This document shows, piece after piece, positions 22,740 through 33,622 of a stretch of 34,603 nt of DNA; positions within the stretch are counted from its first letter, which is position 1, and every line of letters starts with the position of its first letter. The stretch is from the NCBI GenBank assembly GCA_029976025.1, contig JARKNX010000069.1, positions 1-34,603 on the forward strand, written 5' to 3'. Under the pieces are notes generated by a model that was given only the letters and a program-made list of their open reading frames with translations, was not told the origin of the DNA and did not search any database. Made by a program: the position numbers and the translations under genes. The stretch comes from Aggregatilineales bacterium (GTDB lineage Bacteria; Chloroflexota; Anaerolineae; Aggregatilineales; Ch27).

Positions 22740-24305
22740 ATGAAAATCGGGCATAAACTCCTGGGCCGCTACACTATTGAGCGATTGGTGGGAGAAGGTT
22801 CCACAGCCACCGTCTACGCAGCGCGCGATGAGCGGCTGGGCCGCCTGGTGGCGGTCAAAGTGCTGCTGCCCTATGTCCGCCCAACCGTCAAAGAGCGCTT
22901 CAGCAGAGAGGCGCGCAGCGCCGCCGCGCTCAACCACCCCAACATCATGGCTATCTATGACGAAGCTCAGGAAGAAGATTATCAGTTCCTGATTGTTGAG
23001 TACGTAGAAGGCCAACCGCTGAGTGATTTCATCCCAACCACTCCTGATATCATTGTCAACCTGGGAACTCAGCTTTGCAGCGCCCTGCACTATGCCCACC
23101 GGATGAACATTATTCACCGCGACATCAAACCCGCGAATATCAAGGTCTCCGGCGAAGGGCTGGTCAAGATCATGGACTTCGGCCTGGCCAAAACCAAAGA
23201 CGCAACCCATATCACGCAGCATGGGTCCATCATTGGCACGCCAGCCTATCTCTCCCCAGAGCAGGCGCGCGGCCAGGAATTGGACCATCGCACCGATATC
23301 TACAGCCTGGGCGTCGTCCTGTATGAGATGGCAACTGGCAAGCTACCTTTCGACTCCAACGATATCAGCGTGCTGCTCATGCAGAAAGTGTCGAGCGATC
23401 CACTCCGCCCGCGTGATGTCCTCCCGGCGCTGCCTGTGTGGCTGGATAATGCCATCATGAAAGCTATCCAGCGGGAGCGCGATATACGCTACCAGTCCGC
23501 GATAGAGCTGGCGCAGGCGCTGACGCAGGGTCAGCAGCAGTACCGCCCCACTGTAGAAGAAACGCCAGCGTCTGTCCTCTTGCCACCTCCCTTCCCGGAC
23601 AGACCGACCGAAGAAGCGCCGATGACTGACACAGAAAAGCGTATCACGGTCGTGCTCGCCGACGATCATCTGATTCTCCGCACCAGCATGGCCTTCTTCC
23701 TGAACGACCAGCCCGACATCAAAGTGCTCGGCGAGGCCGGGACCGGGACAGAGGTCCTGGCGATTCTTCAGGAGCAGCAGCCGGATATCCTGCTGCTCGA
23801 TCTCAATATGCCGGAAAGAGGCGGCCTGGATATCCTGCCTGAGATTCGCCGTCTGTACCCTGAGGTCTCCATTCTGGTGCTGACGGGCCGCACAGAAGAG
23901 GCTTATATTATCCGCGCTCTGCAGGCCGGCGCGCATGGATATCTCCTCAAAACCAGCTCACAGGAAGAGCTGCTGGACGCGATTCACAGGGTGGCCATGG
24001 GCCATATGGCCCTCGGCTCCGATGTCACCGAGAGGGTTGTTTCCGGGCTGATTACACCGCTTGATCGGGACCCCCTCACCGACATTGAACGCAAGGTGCT
24101 CCTGTGTATCGTCGGCGGCGCCGAGACTAACGCTGCCATTGCCAGCAAACTGAGCCTGAACGAGCAGGATGTGGTCACGCATCTCAAGAGCGCTATCGAC
24201 AAGCTCGGCGCCCAGAGCCGCGCCCAGGCAGCGCTCATCGCCCTGCGCTCTGGCTGGATCACCATCGAAGAAGCACATCAGCACCGAATTACCGGGCCAA
24301 CATGA
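22740..24305 (+). CDS. Ser/Thr protein kinase fused to a NarL-type response regulator
   Basis: About 521 residues with three domains. A Hanks-type kinase covers about 1-265, with glycine loop GEGSTATVYAA, the ATP-binding Lys in VAVKVL, catalytic HRDIKPAN, DFGLAK and SPE; all key residues are present. A Pro-rich linker (about 270-298) follows. A receiver domain (about 300-420) has the acidic pair in VVLADDH, phospho-acceptor Asp in LLLDLNMP, Thr in VLTGR and Lys in YLLKTSS. A LuxR/NarL-like helix-turn-helix (about 445-505) reads LTDIERKVLLC to KLGAQSRAQAAL but is divergent. There is no membrane helix, so the protein is cytosolic. The start is ATG 22740, next to an in-frame TTG at 22737. An in-frame ATG at 23622 begins what looks like the start of a stand-alone regulator, marking the fusion point. 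The stop overlaps the next gene's ATG (ATGA). Confidence 0.92.
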   Translation: MKIGHKLLGRYTIERLVGEGSTATVYAARDERLGRLVAVKVLLPYVRPTVKERFSREARSAAALNHPNIMAIYDEAQEEDYQFLIVEYVEGQPLSDFIPTTPDIIVNLGTQLCSALHYAHRMNIIHRDIKPANIKVSGEGLVKIMDFGLAKTKDATHITQHGSIIGTPAYLSPEQARGQELDHRTDIYSLGVVLYEMATGKLPFDSNDISVLLMQKVSSDPLRPRDVLPALPVWLDNAIMKAIQRERDIRYQSAIELAQALTQGQQQYRPTVEETPASVLLPPPFPDRPTEEAPMTDTEKRITVVLADDHLILRTSMAFFLNDQPDIKVLGEAGTGTEVLAILQEQQPDILLLDLNMPERGGLDILPEIRRLYPEVSILVLTGRTEEAYIIRALQAGAHGYLLKTSSQEELLDAIHRVAMGHMALGSDVTERVVSGLITPLDRDPLTDIERKVLLCIVGGAETNAAIASKLSLNEQDVVTHLKSAIDKLGAQSRAQAALIALRSGWITIEEAHQHRITGPT

Positions 24306-25273
24306 CGATCGATAAAGCGAAGACCGCGCTCAAGCTGGCCTGCCACACCTGGGGCTTTAGCAATCTCCCGCTGGAAGAAGCGGTTCAGATCATCGCGCGC
24401 CTGGGCTTCAATTACATCGATCTGGGGAGCGGCCCCCATCTGGACACCGACGCTGCCGCCCGCAACCCGCGCCGCGAAGCGCAGGCGGTCCTCGCCCTGC
24501 TGGATCACTTTCACCTGCAGCCCACCGATCTGTATCTGCTGCTGCCCGCGCTCGCCTCGGCGGATGAAGGCCGCCGTCTGTACGAAGTGAAGTTATTTGA
24601 GCGCCTGATCCCTTTCGCCCTTGAGCTTGGCGTGCCCGGCATCACGCTCTCCCCCGGCATCGAGACGCCTGAAATCAAAGAGGTGCGTATGCCCCGGCAG
24701 GAAGCCGTCGCGCTGCGCCCCTTTGCCCAGCGCATCCCGGACGAAGTTGAGGATGAGGAAGAACCTGCCGCCGAGGCAGCCCCGTCCCAGCCTCCCCCGC
24801 CAACGCCGTTCGATTACGCAGTTGAGTCATTTCAGCGTATTGTCGAGATAGCCGAGGATATTGACCTGCGGATCAGCTTCGAGCCACACCTTGATTCAGT
24901 TGCCGCCACGCCTGATAAAGCGCTGGCTATGCTGGAAGCGGTCCCGGGGTTGAGCCTGACGCTGGACTGGGCCCAGTTCGTGGCTCAGGGAATCGTCTCC
25001 CGTGAGATAGAGCCGCTCTTGCTGCATACGGCGCATGTTCAGCTTCGCCAGGCGACACGCGGGCGCCTGCAAACGCCGTACCACGAGGGCACGGTGGACC
25101 TGCGCCAGGTCATGTCCCTGCTCTTCGATCACGAATACCGCGGGGTGATCAGCATCGAATATATGAATCGTTCCGGCTGGCACGGCATGGCCGCCCTGGA
25201 TGTGATCAGAGAAACCAGCCTCACCCGCGACGAAATCCGCAACTGTCGTAATGACTTCCTGAGCGAAGAATAA
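24302..25273 (+). CDS. Sugar phosphate isomerase/epimerase-like TIM barrel
   Basis: Encodes 323 residues of the AP-endonuclease-2/xylose-isomerase-like TIM barrel superfamily. Near the start is HTWGFSNLPLEEAVQIIARL, then FNYIDLGSG. Candidate divalent-metal ligands are E194 in SFEPH, D222 in LTLDWAQF, H245 in TAHVQL and E286 in ISIEYM, which are in the expected order on successive strands. Members isomerise or epimerise sugars, inositols or hydroxypyruvate; the substrate is not evident. About 30 acidic/Pro-rich residues near 145-165 form an unusual insertion. The ATG overlaps the stop of the kinase fusion by an ATGA arrangement, so translation is coupled. It converges with the gene ending at 25305. 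Confidence 0.85.
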   Translation: MTIDKAKTALKLACHTWGFSNLPLEEAVQIIARLGFNYIDLGSGPHLDTDAAARNPRREAQAVLALLDHFHLQPTDLYLLLPALASADEGRRLYEVKLFERLIPFALELGVPGITLSPGIETPEIKEVRMPRQEAVALRPFAQRIPDEVEDEEEPAAEAAPSQPPPPTPFDYAVESFQRIVEIAEDIDLRISFEPHLDSVAATPDKALAMLEAVPGLSLTLDWAQFVAQGIVSREIEPLLLHTAHVQLRQATRGRLQTPYHEGTVDLRQVMSLLFDHEYRGVISIEYMNRSGWHGMAALDVIRETSLTRDEIRNCRNDFLSEE

Positions 25274-25304
25274 TCCGGCATTTTTCTGGCGCGGGTTCCG
25301 GGGT

Positions 25305-26117
25305 TCAGCGTTGTAGCATCCCCTCGGCTGCCATGGCCGGCATCCGCCGCCAGCCCTCCGGGAGTTCCTCCAGCCAGGTGGAGGGGCGCGTCAGCGCGTA
25401 GCCGCTCACCTGTTGGGGCTGCCCGCCGCCCGCCGTCAGCACCGTGTCAGCAGGCAAAAAAGGCAGATCAAGCAGTGCCACCAGACTCTCAAACGAACTT
25501 TCAGGGTTGTGTCCGGGGGCCAGCAGACGGCTGATATACGCCGCTTCGGCGTCCCGGCGCAGCACGGGGCGAAGGGCGGCGGCGCTGCCAGCATAGTGCT
25601 CCTGAATGGCATCGGGGATTCGCAATACCAGAGTGATTGCCGCGTTAGGGTGCTGGAGATCATGGTAACGCTTGAGCACGAACCGCTCAATTGGCTCGGC
25701 AAGATCCAGCATACGCACATCTTTCGCCGTCTCAATCATGCGCAGCCGGTGGTTGACGTAATACGGCAGGCTCGATTCAAATGCGCTGATCGTCCTCCCG
25801 CTCTGGTGCAGCCGGTACGAAAAATCGTATCGCCCTAACTGCAGCTCGAACGCTATCGTCTTGAGTCGTCCGGTCAGGTTGCGCAGCAGGAGATGATCGA
25901 CAAGGCCTCCCCCTTCTCCCAGCAGCAAAGCGATCCACCCGCGAGCAGGTGAGCTGAGAACAAGAGAGCGGTAGTAGAAGACCTGGCGGCGCGCCTGGTT
26001 AATCTGGAGCACAGCGCGCCCCAGCGAAGGTTGATCGGTATGTTTGATGAAGACAAACGCATGTGGTTCGATCATGTCCGAATAGCGCCGCAGCCTCTCA
26101 ATAGCCACAACCGGCAA
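25305..26117 (-). CDS. Hypothetical protein downstream of the molybdenum hydroxylase
   Basis: Encodes up to 270 residues; not recognised. The sequence alternates strands and helices (AFVFIKHTDQPSLGRAVLQI, VFYYRSLVLSS, LLGEGGGLVDHLLLRNLTGR) and looks cytosolic, without signal peptide or membrane helix. A Glu/Arg-rich helical centre includes PIERFVLKRYHDLQHP. It lies 61 bases downstream of the XdhD-like gene on the same strand and is probably in the same transcript. Accessory (maturation or regulatory) roles are possible but not supported by any motif I can see. The start is uncertain: TTG at 26117 gives the full length, ATG at 26075 is 14 residues shorter; neither has a strong ribosome site. 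Confidence 0.65.
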   Translation of the reverse strand: MPVVAIERLRRYSDMIEPHAFVFIKHTDQPSLGRAVLQINQARRQVFYYRSLVLSSPARGWIALLLGEGGGLVDHLLLRNLTGRLKTIAFELQLGRYDFSYRLHQSGRTISAFESSLPYYVNHRLRMIETAKDVRMLDLAEPIERFVLKRYHDLQHPNAAITLVLRIPDAIQEHYAGSAAALRPVLRRDAEAAYISRLLAPGHNPESSFESLVALLDLPFLPADTVLTAGGGQPQQVSGYALTRPSTWLEELPEGWRRMPAMAAEGMLQR

Positions 26118-26178
26118 TTCCCGATTCTGCCTGCTTCAGGAAACAGGCGGGGGAGCGTTCCCCCGCCCGTTCAGCGCA

Positions 26179-29100
<2,922 letters not shown>

Positions 29101-29135
29101 CAGGATCTATGCTCCTTGCTCACTGCCCCATACAG

Positions 29136-29987
29136 CTACTCGCTCAGACGGCTTCGGCAGGCCAGCAAAGCGCGACGCAGCAAAACAGGCGCCATAGCCC
29201 GCCGGTATTCGACGCTGCCCCGATAATCCGCCACGGGAGCTACCTCAGATTCCAGAGCGCGGCCCGCGGCGGCGATGCTGGCATCATCCAGAGCGGCGCC
29301 AGCCAGGGCAGCCGCCGCTCCGACGGCGAGGCGGGCCGGTTCCGACCAGACGCCGGTCAATGCCAGGCTGGCGTGAGCAACGCGACCAGCCGCATCCAGA
29401 GTCAGAACGGCCCAGGCGCTGACAATCGCAATATCCGCCGGCGTCCGGGCGACATGGGCGCTCCCCCAGGTCTGGCGCGGCATTGGCGCCGGCAATTCCA
29501 CCCTGGCGATCAATCCCTTCCGGGGCAGCTTCGGCTGCGCGCTGTCGGCAGCCAGCGCTGCCAGGCTGATCTGACGCTCCTCCGGCAGCAAGAATGTCAG
29601 CGTCGCTCCCAGAGCCAGCAGCGCGCCGTTGACTTCCGGCAGCTCGTCCGGATACTCGATTGCTTCGGCGATGGAAATAGCATTCCGCCGGTTCCAGGGC
29701 ACGGAGCGTCGGATCGCTTCACGCAGGAGGGGTGGCGTGCTGGCGTCGCGGAGGACAGCCTCCAGAGAGGCCGCCGCCCCGATCCGGGGCGCCCCATCGC
29801 TCGCGGGAGCGATACGCGCCAGCTCAGGGATAGCCTGCACATCTACGACGGCTTCAATATCCTCACTGGCGCGGACCAGTTGAATCGCGCCGCCGCTCAG
29901 CAACATGGTCGTCACATAGGGCTGAGCGATCAGCCTGACAATCTCATCGATGGTCTGAGGTCGGTAATATGCACCTGCTTTGCGCAT
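29136..29987 (-). CDS. FAD-binding-subunit homologue of xanthine dehydrogenase (FAD motifs degenerate)
   Basis: Encodes 283 residues with the layout of the CoxM/XdhB/YgfM FAD subunit: YYRPQTIDEIVRLI at the start, AVVDVQAIPEL, RIGAAASLEAVLRD and LPEVNGALLALGATLTFLLP, and a C-terminal CO-dehydrogenase-flavoprotein-like domain ending YRRAMAPVLLRRALL. The two FAD pyrophosphate motifs are altered. AGGTDL-type is LLSGGAIQLV, and the RNxATIGGN-type loop is NRRNAISIAEAI, missing the GG. FAD binding is therefore doubtful. The gene order (this gene then the Mo subunit) matches ygfM-xdhD of E. coli as I remember it. ATG 29987 has AGGGTGAT upstream and is 36 bases after the TPR gene. Confidence 0.82.
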   Translation of the reverse strand: MRKAGAYYRPQTIDEIVRLIAQPYVTTMLLSGGAIQLVRASEDIEAVVDVQAIPELARIAPASDGAPRIGAAASLEAVLRDASTPPLLREAIRRSVPWNRRNAISIAEAIEYPDELPEVNGALLALGATLTFLLPEERQISLAALAADSAQPKLPRKGLIARVELPAPMPRQTWGSAHVARTPADIAIVSAWAVLTLDAAGRVAHASLALTGVWSEPARLAVGAAAALAGAALDDASIAAAGRALESEVAPVADYRGSVEYRRAMAPVLLRRALLACRSRLSE

Positions 29988-30023
29988 GGCATCACCCTTT
30001 CTTCATTAGCCATCGGGCAGAAT

Positions 30024-32444
30024 CTACAGCGGCGGCGGGCATTCGGTGATCTCGACCACCAGATCGCGCAGAATCCAGCCCTGCACGCGCGCTGTATCCA
30101 GCGACACATCGACAAAGAACCATAACCTGTCATCGTCGGCCCGAATCTGCTGCAGCACATTCATTGCCGATCCCTGCAGAGCGACCATCAGAACCCGGCT
30201 ATTGAGGTTTGGATCGCTGCGGATGTTCACGCCACCTTCCCGTTGTACAAACACGCGGCACAACACCGGCGGCGGAGCCGTATTGCTGGGCGTGAATGTC
30301 AACGAGGGCGTGAGCGTAATTGTGGGCGACAGGGTAGCGGTGGGCGTATCCGAAGCCGTCGGAGTCAGGCTCGGTGTGTAGGTCTCCGTCGGAGTAAGCG
30401 TATGAGTCGGCGTGTTGGTGTGGGTAGGCGTCAAAGAGGGGGTGACCGTCCAGCTCGGCGTGACTGTAGGCGATGCCGTGAAAGTCGGCGAAGGTGTAAT
30501 TGTTGGCGAGGGTGTGGTTGTTGGCGTCTCGGTCGCGCTCGGCGTCGCCGTAGCAGTCGGCGTGAACGTCTGCGTAGGCGTGAAGGTCGGGGTCGCCGAA
30601 GGGGGGTTGACGACCATCATCAGCGCTGGCTCCCAACTGGGGCGAGTGAACAGCAGGAGTATGACGCCTATAAACGCTATACCGGCCACAAGCAGCCCGC
30701 GCTGTGCGCGGCTTCGCTGGCGCATATTGCGGATTGCGGTCTCCAGCCGCAGAACATCGGTGCGGCGGCCCAGCACCCGGAATGGCTCATCTTTGAGCAG
30801 GCTCAGCCAGCGATCTGCTGAAAGAAGATCGTTCTGGCTGATGCTCAGTTCCACCCGATCGATATAACGCTCCATCAGCTCATTGACGACCTGCCGGTAG
30901 CGCGAGTCCTGGGAGAAGCGGCTGGCAGCCGTCAGCATCGTCCGCGCCTGTGATAGCTCGGCGTCGATATTCTGGGCGATAAGGGCGGCGGCGCGCTCGA
31001 TTATGGTGCGCGCTTCCTGCATCTGCGCTTCATCCTGCCGCGCCTGCTGAAGCTGGGCGTTAATGGACTGGTCGCCCGGATCAAGATGGGCAGCCGCTTC
31101 CAGCGCCCTGACCGCCTCGCTGGTCAGCCGCAGCCGGTCGTCCAGGGCCATCGTGTTCTCCACCCGCATGAGCGCCGCGCCAGCCTGATCGTCCAACTGC
31201 GATTTGATTGCCAGCAGCCGGCTGTTGGCGTCCTGCATGAGCGAGGCCAGGCGCGTGCTGCCGGGAAACTGCTGGCGCATGAGCACAAGGTTATTGAGAA
31301 TCTGCTGCAACGCCTGAGCGCGCTGGATCAGCGGACCAGACATGGCGGCAAGCTGCGCCTGGACCTGTTCCACCTGCACCTGAAGCGCCCGCGCTTTTTC
31401 CAGCCGGTCCTGTGACAGCGGATCGTTGGGGACAACCCGCAGGGCGCCCTCATACTTGCGGATCGCCTCCTGCCAGTCATCCGCTGACATCAGACGATCG
31501 CCTTCATGCTGAAGCTCGCGAGCCAGAGCCAGGTCCTGAATCTCCAGCAGGGCCTGTTCAGCATCTTTCCAGGTAGGGATGCCTGATTCTTCGGCCAGAT
31601 CGCGCGCCTCGCGATACAGCCGTTCAGCCTCATCGTAATTACCGGCGCGCACAAGAGAGTTAGCCCGGTTGTAAGCGACGCGCGCCTCAAAGGGGATACG
31701 ATGGTCAGGCACGATGCCGCGCAGAATGTTGTCTTCAGCCTTCTGGCGGTATTCGAGCGCTGTTGAATTCTCCGGCTGCGATTCCAGGACACGGTTAGCC
31801 AGGTCTACAGCCTGCTGATAGCTGCCCGCGTAATATAACTGCGTCATCTGCGAGATCAGGGTCGAAGTATCCGATCCGGCCCGGCTCGCCGGCTGCGGCG
31901 GCAGATCGCTGAAATCTGCCGCTGCAGGTCGGGTCACTGGCAGGTCGGCGATTGGCCTGACCGGAGGAGGAAGCGGCGGCTGAGCCGGGCTGGAAGGGCC
32001 GCGCACATCCAGCACAACGCCGTATCGCCAGGCCAGTTCCCGCACTTTCATAGCCAGAATTGCGCTGCGGCCCGCCGCTTCACGGAGCAGCTCCAGCGTC
32101 TCCGGATTGCCGGGGTCGCGGTCCAGAGCCTGCGCCAGGATATCCACGGCATCATCAATGTCATCATCGTCGCCAGCCAGGTCGATGCGGATTCGCGCCC
32201 GGCGCAGCAGCCCGCGCAGCAGAGTGTCATCCACATCACCCGCCGCAGTTCCCGTTGCCGACGTCCGCTGTGCCAGTAAGCTGAATAACTGGCGCGCTTC
32301 TTCCTCCAGGGGCGTATTCCTGGCTGCTGCCATCAACCGGCGCGCCTCGCCCTCCAGCAGCGTCACCTGCTCAGGATCGCCATGCGCCGGAAGCGCTCTG
32401 ATACGGGCGCGCAGGTCGGCAATCTGCTGAGTTAGATCACTCAT
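30024..32444 (-). CDS. TPR-rich membrane protein with Thr/Pro stalk and SH3b-like C-terminus
   Basis: About 806 residues. The cytoplasmic part (1-580) is almost entirely helical. It has tetratricopeptide-like units such as YYAGSYQQAVDLANRVLESQ and LVRAGNYDEAERLYREARDL, and long coiled-coil-like stretches after about 340. A single membrane helix (LLVAGIAFIGVILLLF, about 585-600) is followed by roughly 110 residues of Thr/Pro/Ser repeats. An extracytoplasmic SH3b-like domain (about 725-805) contains GGVNIRSDPNLNSRVL and WFFVDV..RVQGWIL, which in other proteins binds peptidoglycan. The architecture suggests a bridge from a cytosolic scaffold to the wall. The ATG at 32444 is preferred over 32453 because AAGGA is then eight bases upstream. 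It lies 20 bases after the atypical kinase gene. Confidence 0.85.
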   Translation of the reverse strand: MSDLTQQIADLRARIRALPAHGDPEQVTLLEGEARRLMAAARNTPLEEEARQLFSLLAQRTSATGTAAGDVDDTLLRGLLRRARIRIDLAGDDDDIDDAVDILAQALDRDPGNPETLELLREAAGRSAILAMKVRELAWRYGVVLDVRGPSSPAQPPLPPPVRPIADLPVTRPAAADFSDLPPQPASRAGSDTSTLISQMTQLYYAGSYQQAVDLANRVLESQPENSTALEYRQKAEDNILRGIVPDHRIPFEARVAYNRANSLVRAGNYDEAERLYREARDLAEESGIPTWKDAEQALLEIQDLALARELQHEGDRLMSADDWQEAIRKYEGALRVVPNDPLSQDRLEKARALQVQVEQVQAQLAAMSGPLIQRAQALQQILNNLVLMRQQFPGSTRLASLMQDANSRLLAIKSQLDDQAGAALMRVENTMALDDRLRLTSEAVRALEAAAHLDPGDQSINAQLQQARQDEAQMQEARTIIERAAALIAQNIDAELSQARTMLTAASRFSQDSRYRQVVNELMERYIDRVELSISQNDLLSADRWLSLLKDEPFRVLGRRTDVLRLETAIRNMRQRSRAQRGLLVAGIAFIGVILLLFTRPSWEPALMMVVNPPSATPTFTPTQTFTPTATATPSATETPTTTPSPTITPSPTFTASPTVTPSWTVTPSLTPTHTNTPTHTLTPTETYTPSLTPTASDTPTATLSPTITLTPSLTFTPSNTAPPPVLCRVFVQREGGVNIRSDPNLNSRVLMVALQGSAMNVLQQIRADDDRLWFFVDVSLDTARVQGWILRDLVVEITECPPPL
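30285..30600 (-). repeat. Thr/Pro-encoding 6-base repeats
   Basis: The longest low-complexity tract in the window. About 50 degenerate Thr-Pro or Thr-X dipeptide units are encoded on the minus strand, forming the extracellular stalk of the TPR protein. Slippage-type length variation is plausible here. Confidence 0.8.
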
Positions 32445-32464
32445 ATCTGCCATCCTTCATGACG

Positions 32465-33595
32465 TCACGGGATGACCCGCCGGGCAAGCATGTCGTTGAT
32501 CGCGCCAAGCAAACGACGCAGCTCAAGTTCAGCATCTTCGTTGATGCCGTCCGAGATAGCTGCCTCGCGCAACACATCGCGGGCTTCGCGGATAGCCTCC
32601 TGGCCGGCGCGCAGCTTTTCCAGCCCGGTGCGCGTCTGAGCGCGAATCTGGACCAGAGCATCTTCGGCAGGGTGGTATGGAAAGCTCCACCCCAGCCGGC
32701 GGGCAACGGCTGAGAGCGCATCTGTGAAATCTTCAATGCTGGCAAATCCACGCACGGCGCCCTTCTGTAAAAATTCCTGCAGCGCCGGGCTAAGCGTCGG
32801 CTCCACCCCGAAGTCGAGATGGTTGACATCGGCGTAGCGCTGGCTCATCGCCCCTGGCGCGGCGGGCTGTGGGACCAGAGCGCCCTGCTGGGGCGAAAGC
32901 CCGGTGAAGACAGGATACAGAACGCCCACTGCCAGGTGGTGAATATCGGTCTGGAACATCTGGGCCGTCTGGTTGGTGGAGCCATCGATCAGGCGGGAGC
33001 TGTTCCAGTCGATCACGCGCAGCGTCCGGCCATCCCAGTAGACGTGCTCCAGTTTATGGTCCAGATAGACAATACGCTGCTGGTGGGCCAGTTTCAGCAC
33101 AGAGGCAAACTGAAGCGCCAGGTCCAGCCCTTCCTCGGTCGGGAGCCGCCAGCGCACCCCGGCTGTATTGGGCTTCATCAGATACAGCAGGTTCTGCAAG
33201 CGCGGCATATGCTCCAGAACCAGATAGGGACGCCAGCCACGCTCCGCATGAAAGAACATGTCCCGCGTGAAGCCCAGCGTATCCGCCCGGTATGAGATAG
33301 CGTCGCCGCCCTGCGGCCATTCCTCGCGGGAAGTGATATAACCGCAGTCCAGGAGCTGCACAACATGCTCGCTGCCAGCCATTCTCATCAACAGGTCAGC
33401 TTCATTGGCAAAAGCCCGATACTCCCAGACAGGCTCACCCTGAAATGCCATATGCTCCGGGCGCAGCACCTTGAAGGCTACCGGGCGTCCGCTGCTGCAT
33501 TCCACAGCGTCCAGGACGCGCGCGTAATGCCCCAGCGCAAAGCTATCATTGAAATTTCCGATACGGTATAGCGCGTTGAGTGCTAATTCTGGCAC
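32465..33595 (-). CDS. Atypical (probably degenerate) protein kinase
   Basis: Encodes 376 residues with a recognisable Hanks-type kinase fold but unusual active-site residues. The ATP-binding Lys is present (VAFKVLRPE, K42), as is a candidate helix-C Glu (E65). The HRD triad is YLD (176-178), keeping the catalytic Asp. K180 is present, but the metal-binding Asn is His183. DFG is D-W-N (195-197). DIHHLAVGVLY matches the structural Asp subdomain. The glycine loop is poor (ALGHYARV). The last 110 residues are helical, with QTRTGLEKLRAGQEAIREAR. It could be a pseudokinase or an active atypical enzyme. GTG 33595 has AGGA upstream. It sits between a secreted Thr/Pro protein (27 bases upstream) and the TPR membrane protein (20 bases downstream), so it probably works with the TPR protein in the cytosol. 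Confidence 0.8.
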   Translation of the reverse strand: MPELALNALYRIGNFNDSFALGHYARVLDAVECSSGRPVAFKVLRPEHMAFQGEPVWEYRAFANEADLLMRMAGSEHVVQLLDCGYITSREEWPQGGDAISYRADTLGFTRDMFFHAERGWRPYLVLEHMPRLQNLLYLMKPNTAGVRWRLPTEEGLDLALQFASVLKLAHQQRIVYLDHKLEHVYWDGRTLRVIDWNSSRLIDGSTNQTAQMFQTDIHHLAVGVLYPVFTGLSPQQGALVPQPAAPGAMSQRYADVNHLDFGVEPTLSPALQEFLQKGAVRGFASIEDFTDALSAVARRLGWSFPYHPAEDALVQIRAQTRTGLEKLRAGQEAIREARDVLREAAISDGINEDAELELRRLLGAINDMLARRVIP

Positions 33596-33622
33596 AAGGC
33601 GATCCTGTGTAAACGGCCGCGG

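Noticed and set aside
29109..30125. Long + strand open frame (338 codons) opposite the FAD-subunit homologue
   Set aside because: Its translation is rich in Arg, Gln and Pro without family motifs, and the opposite strand has a clear homologue with a good ribosome site. It is a high-GC antisense shadow.
30412..30867. Val/Gly-rich + strand frame
   Set aside because: Same cause: the complement of Thr/Pro repeats in the TPR protein gene.
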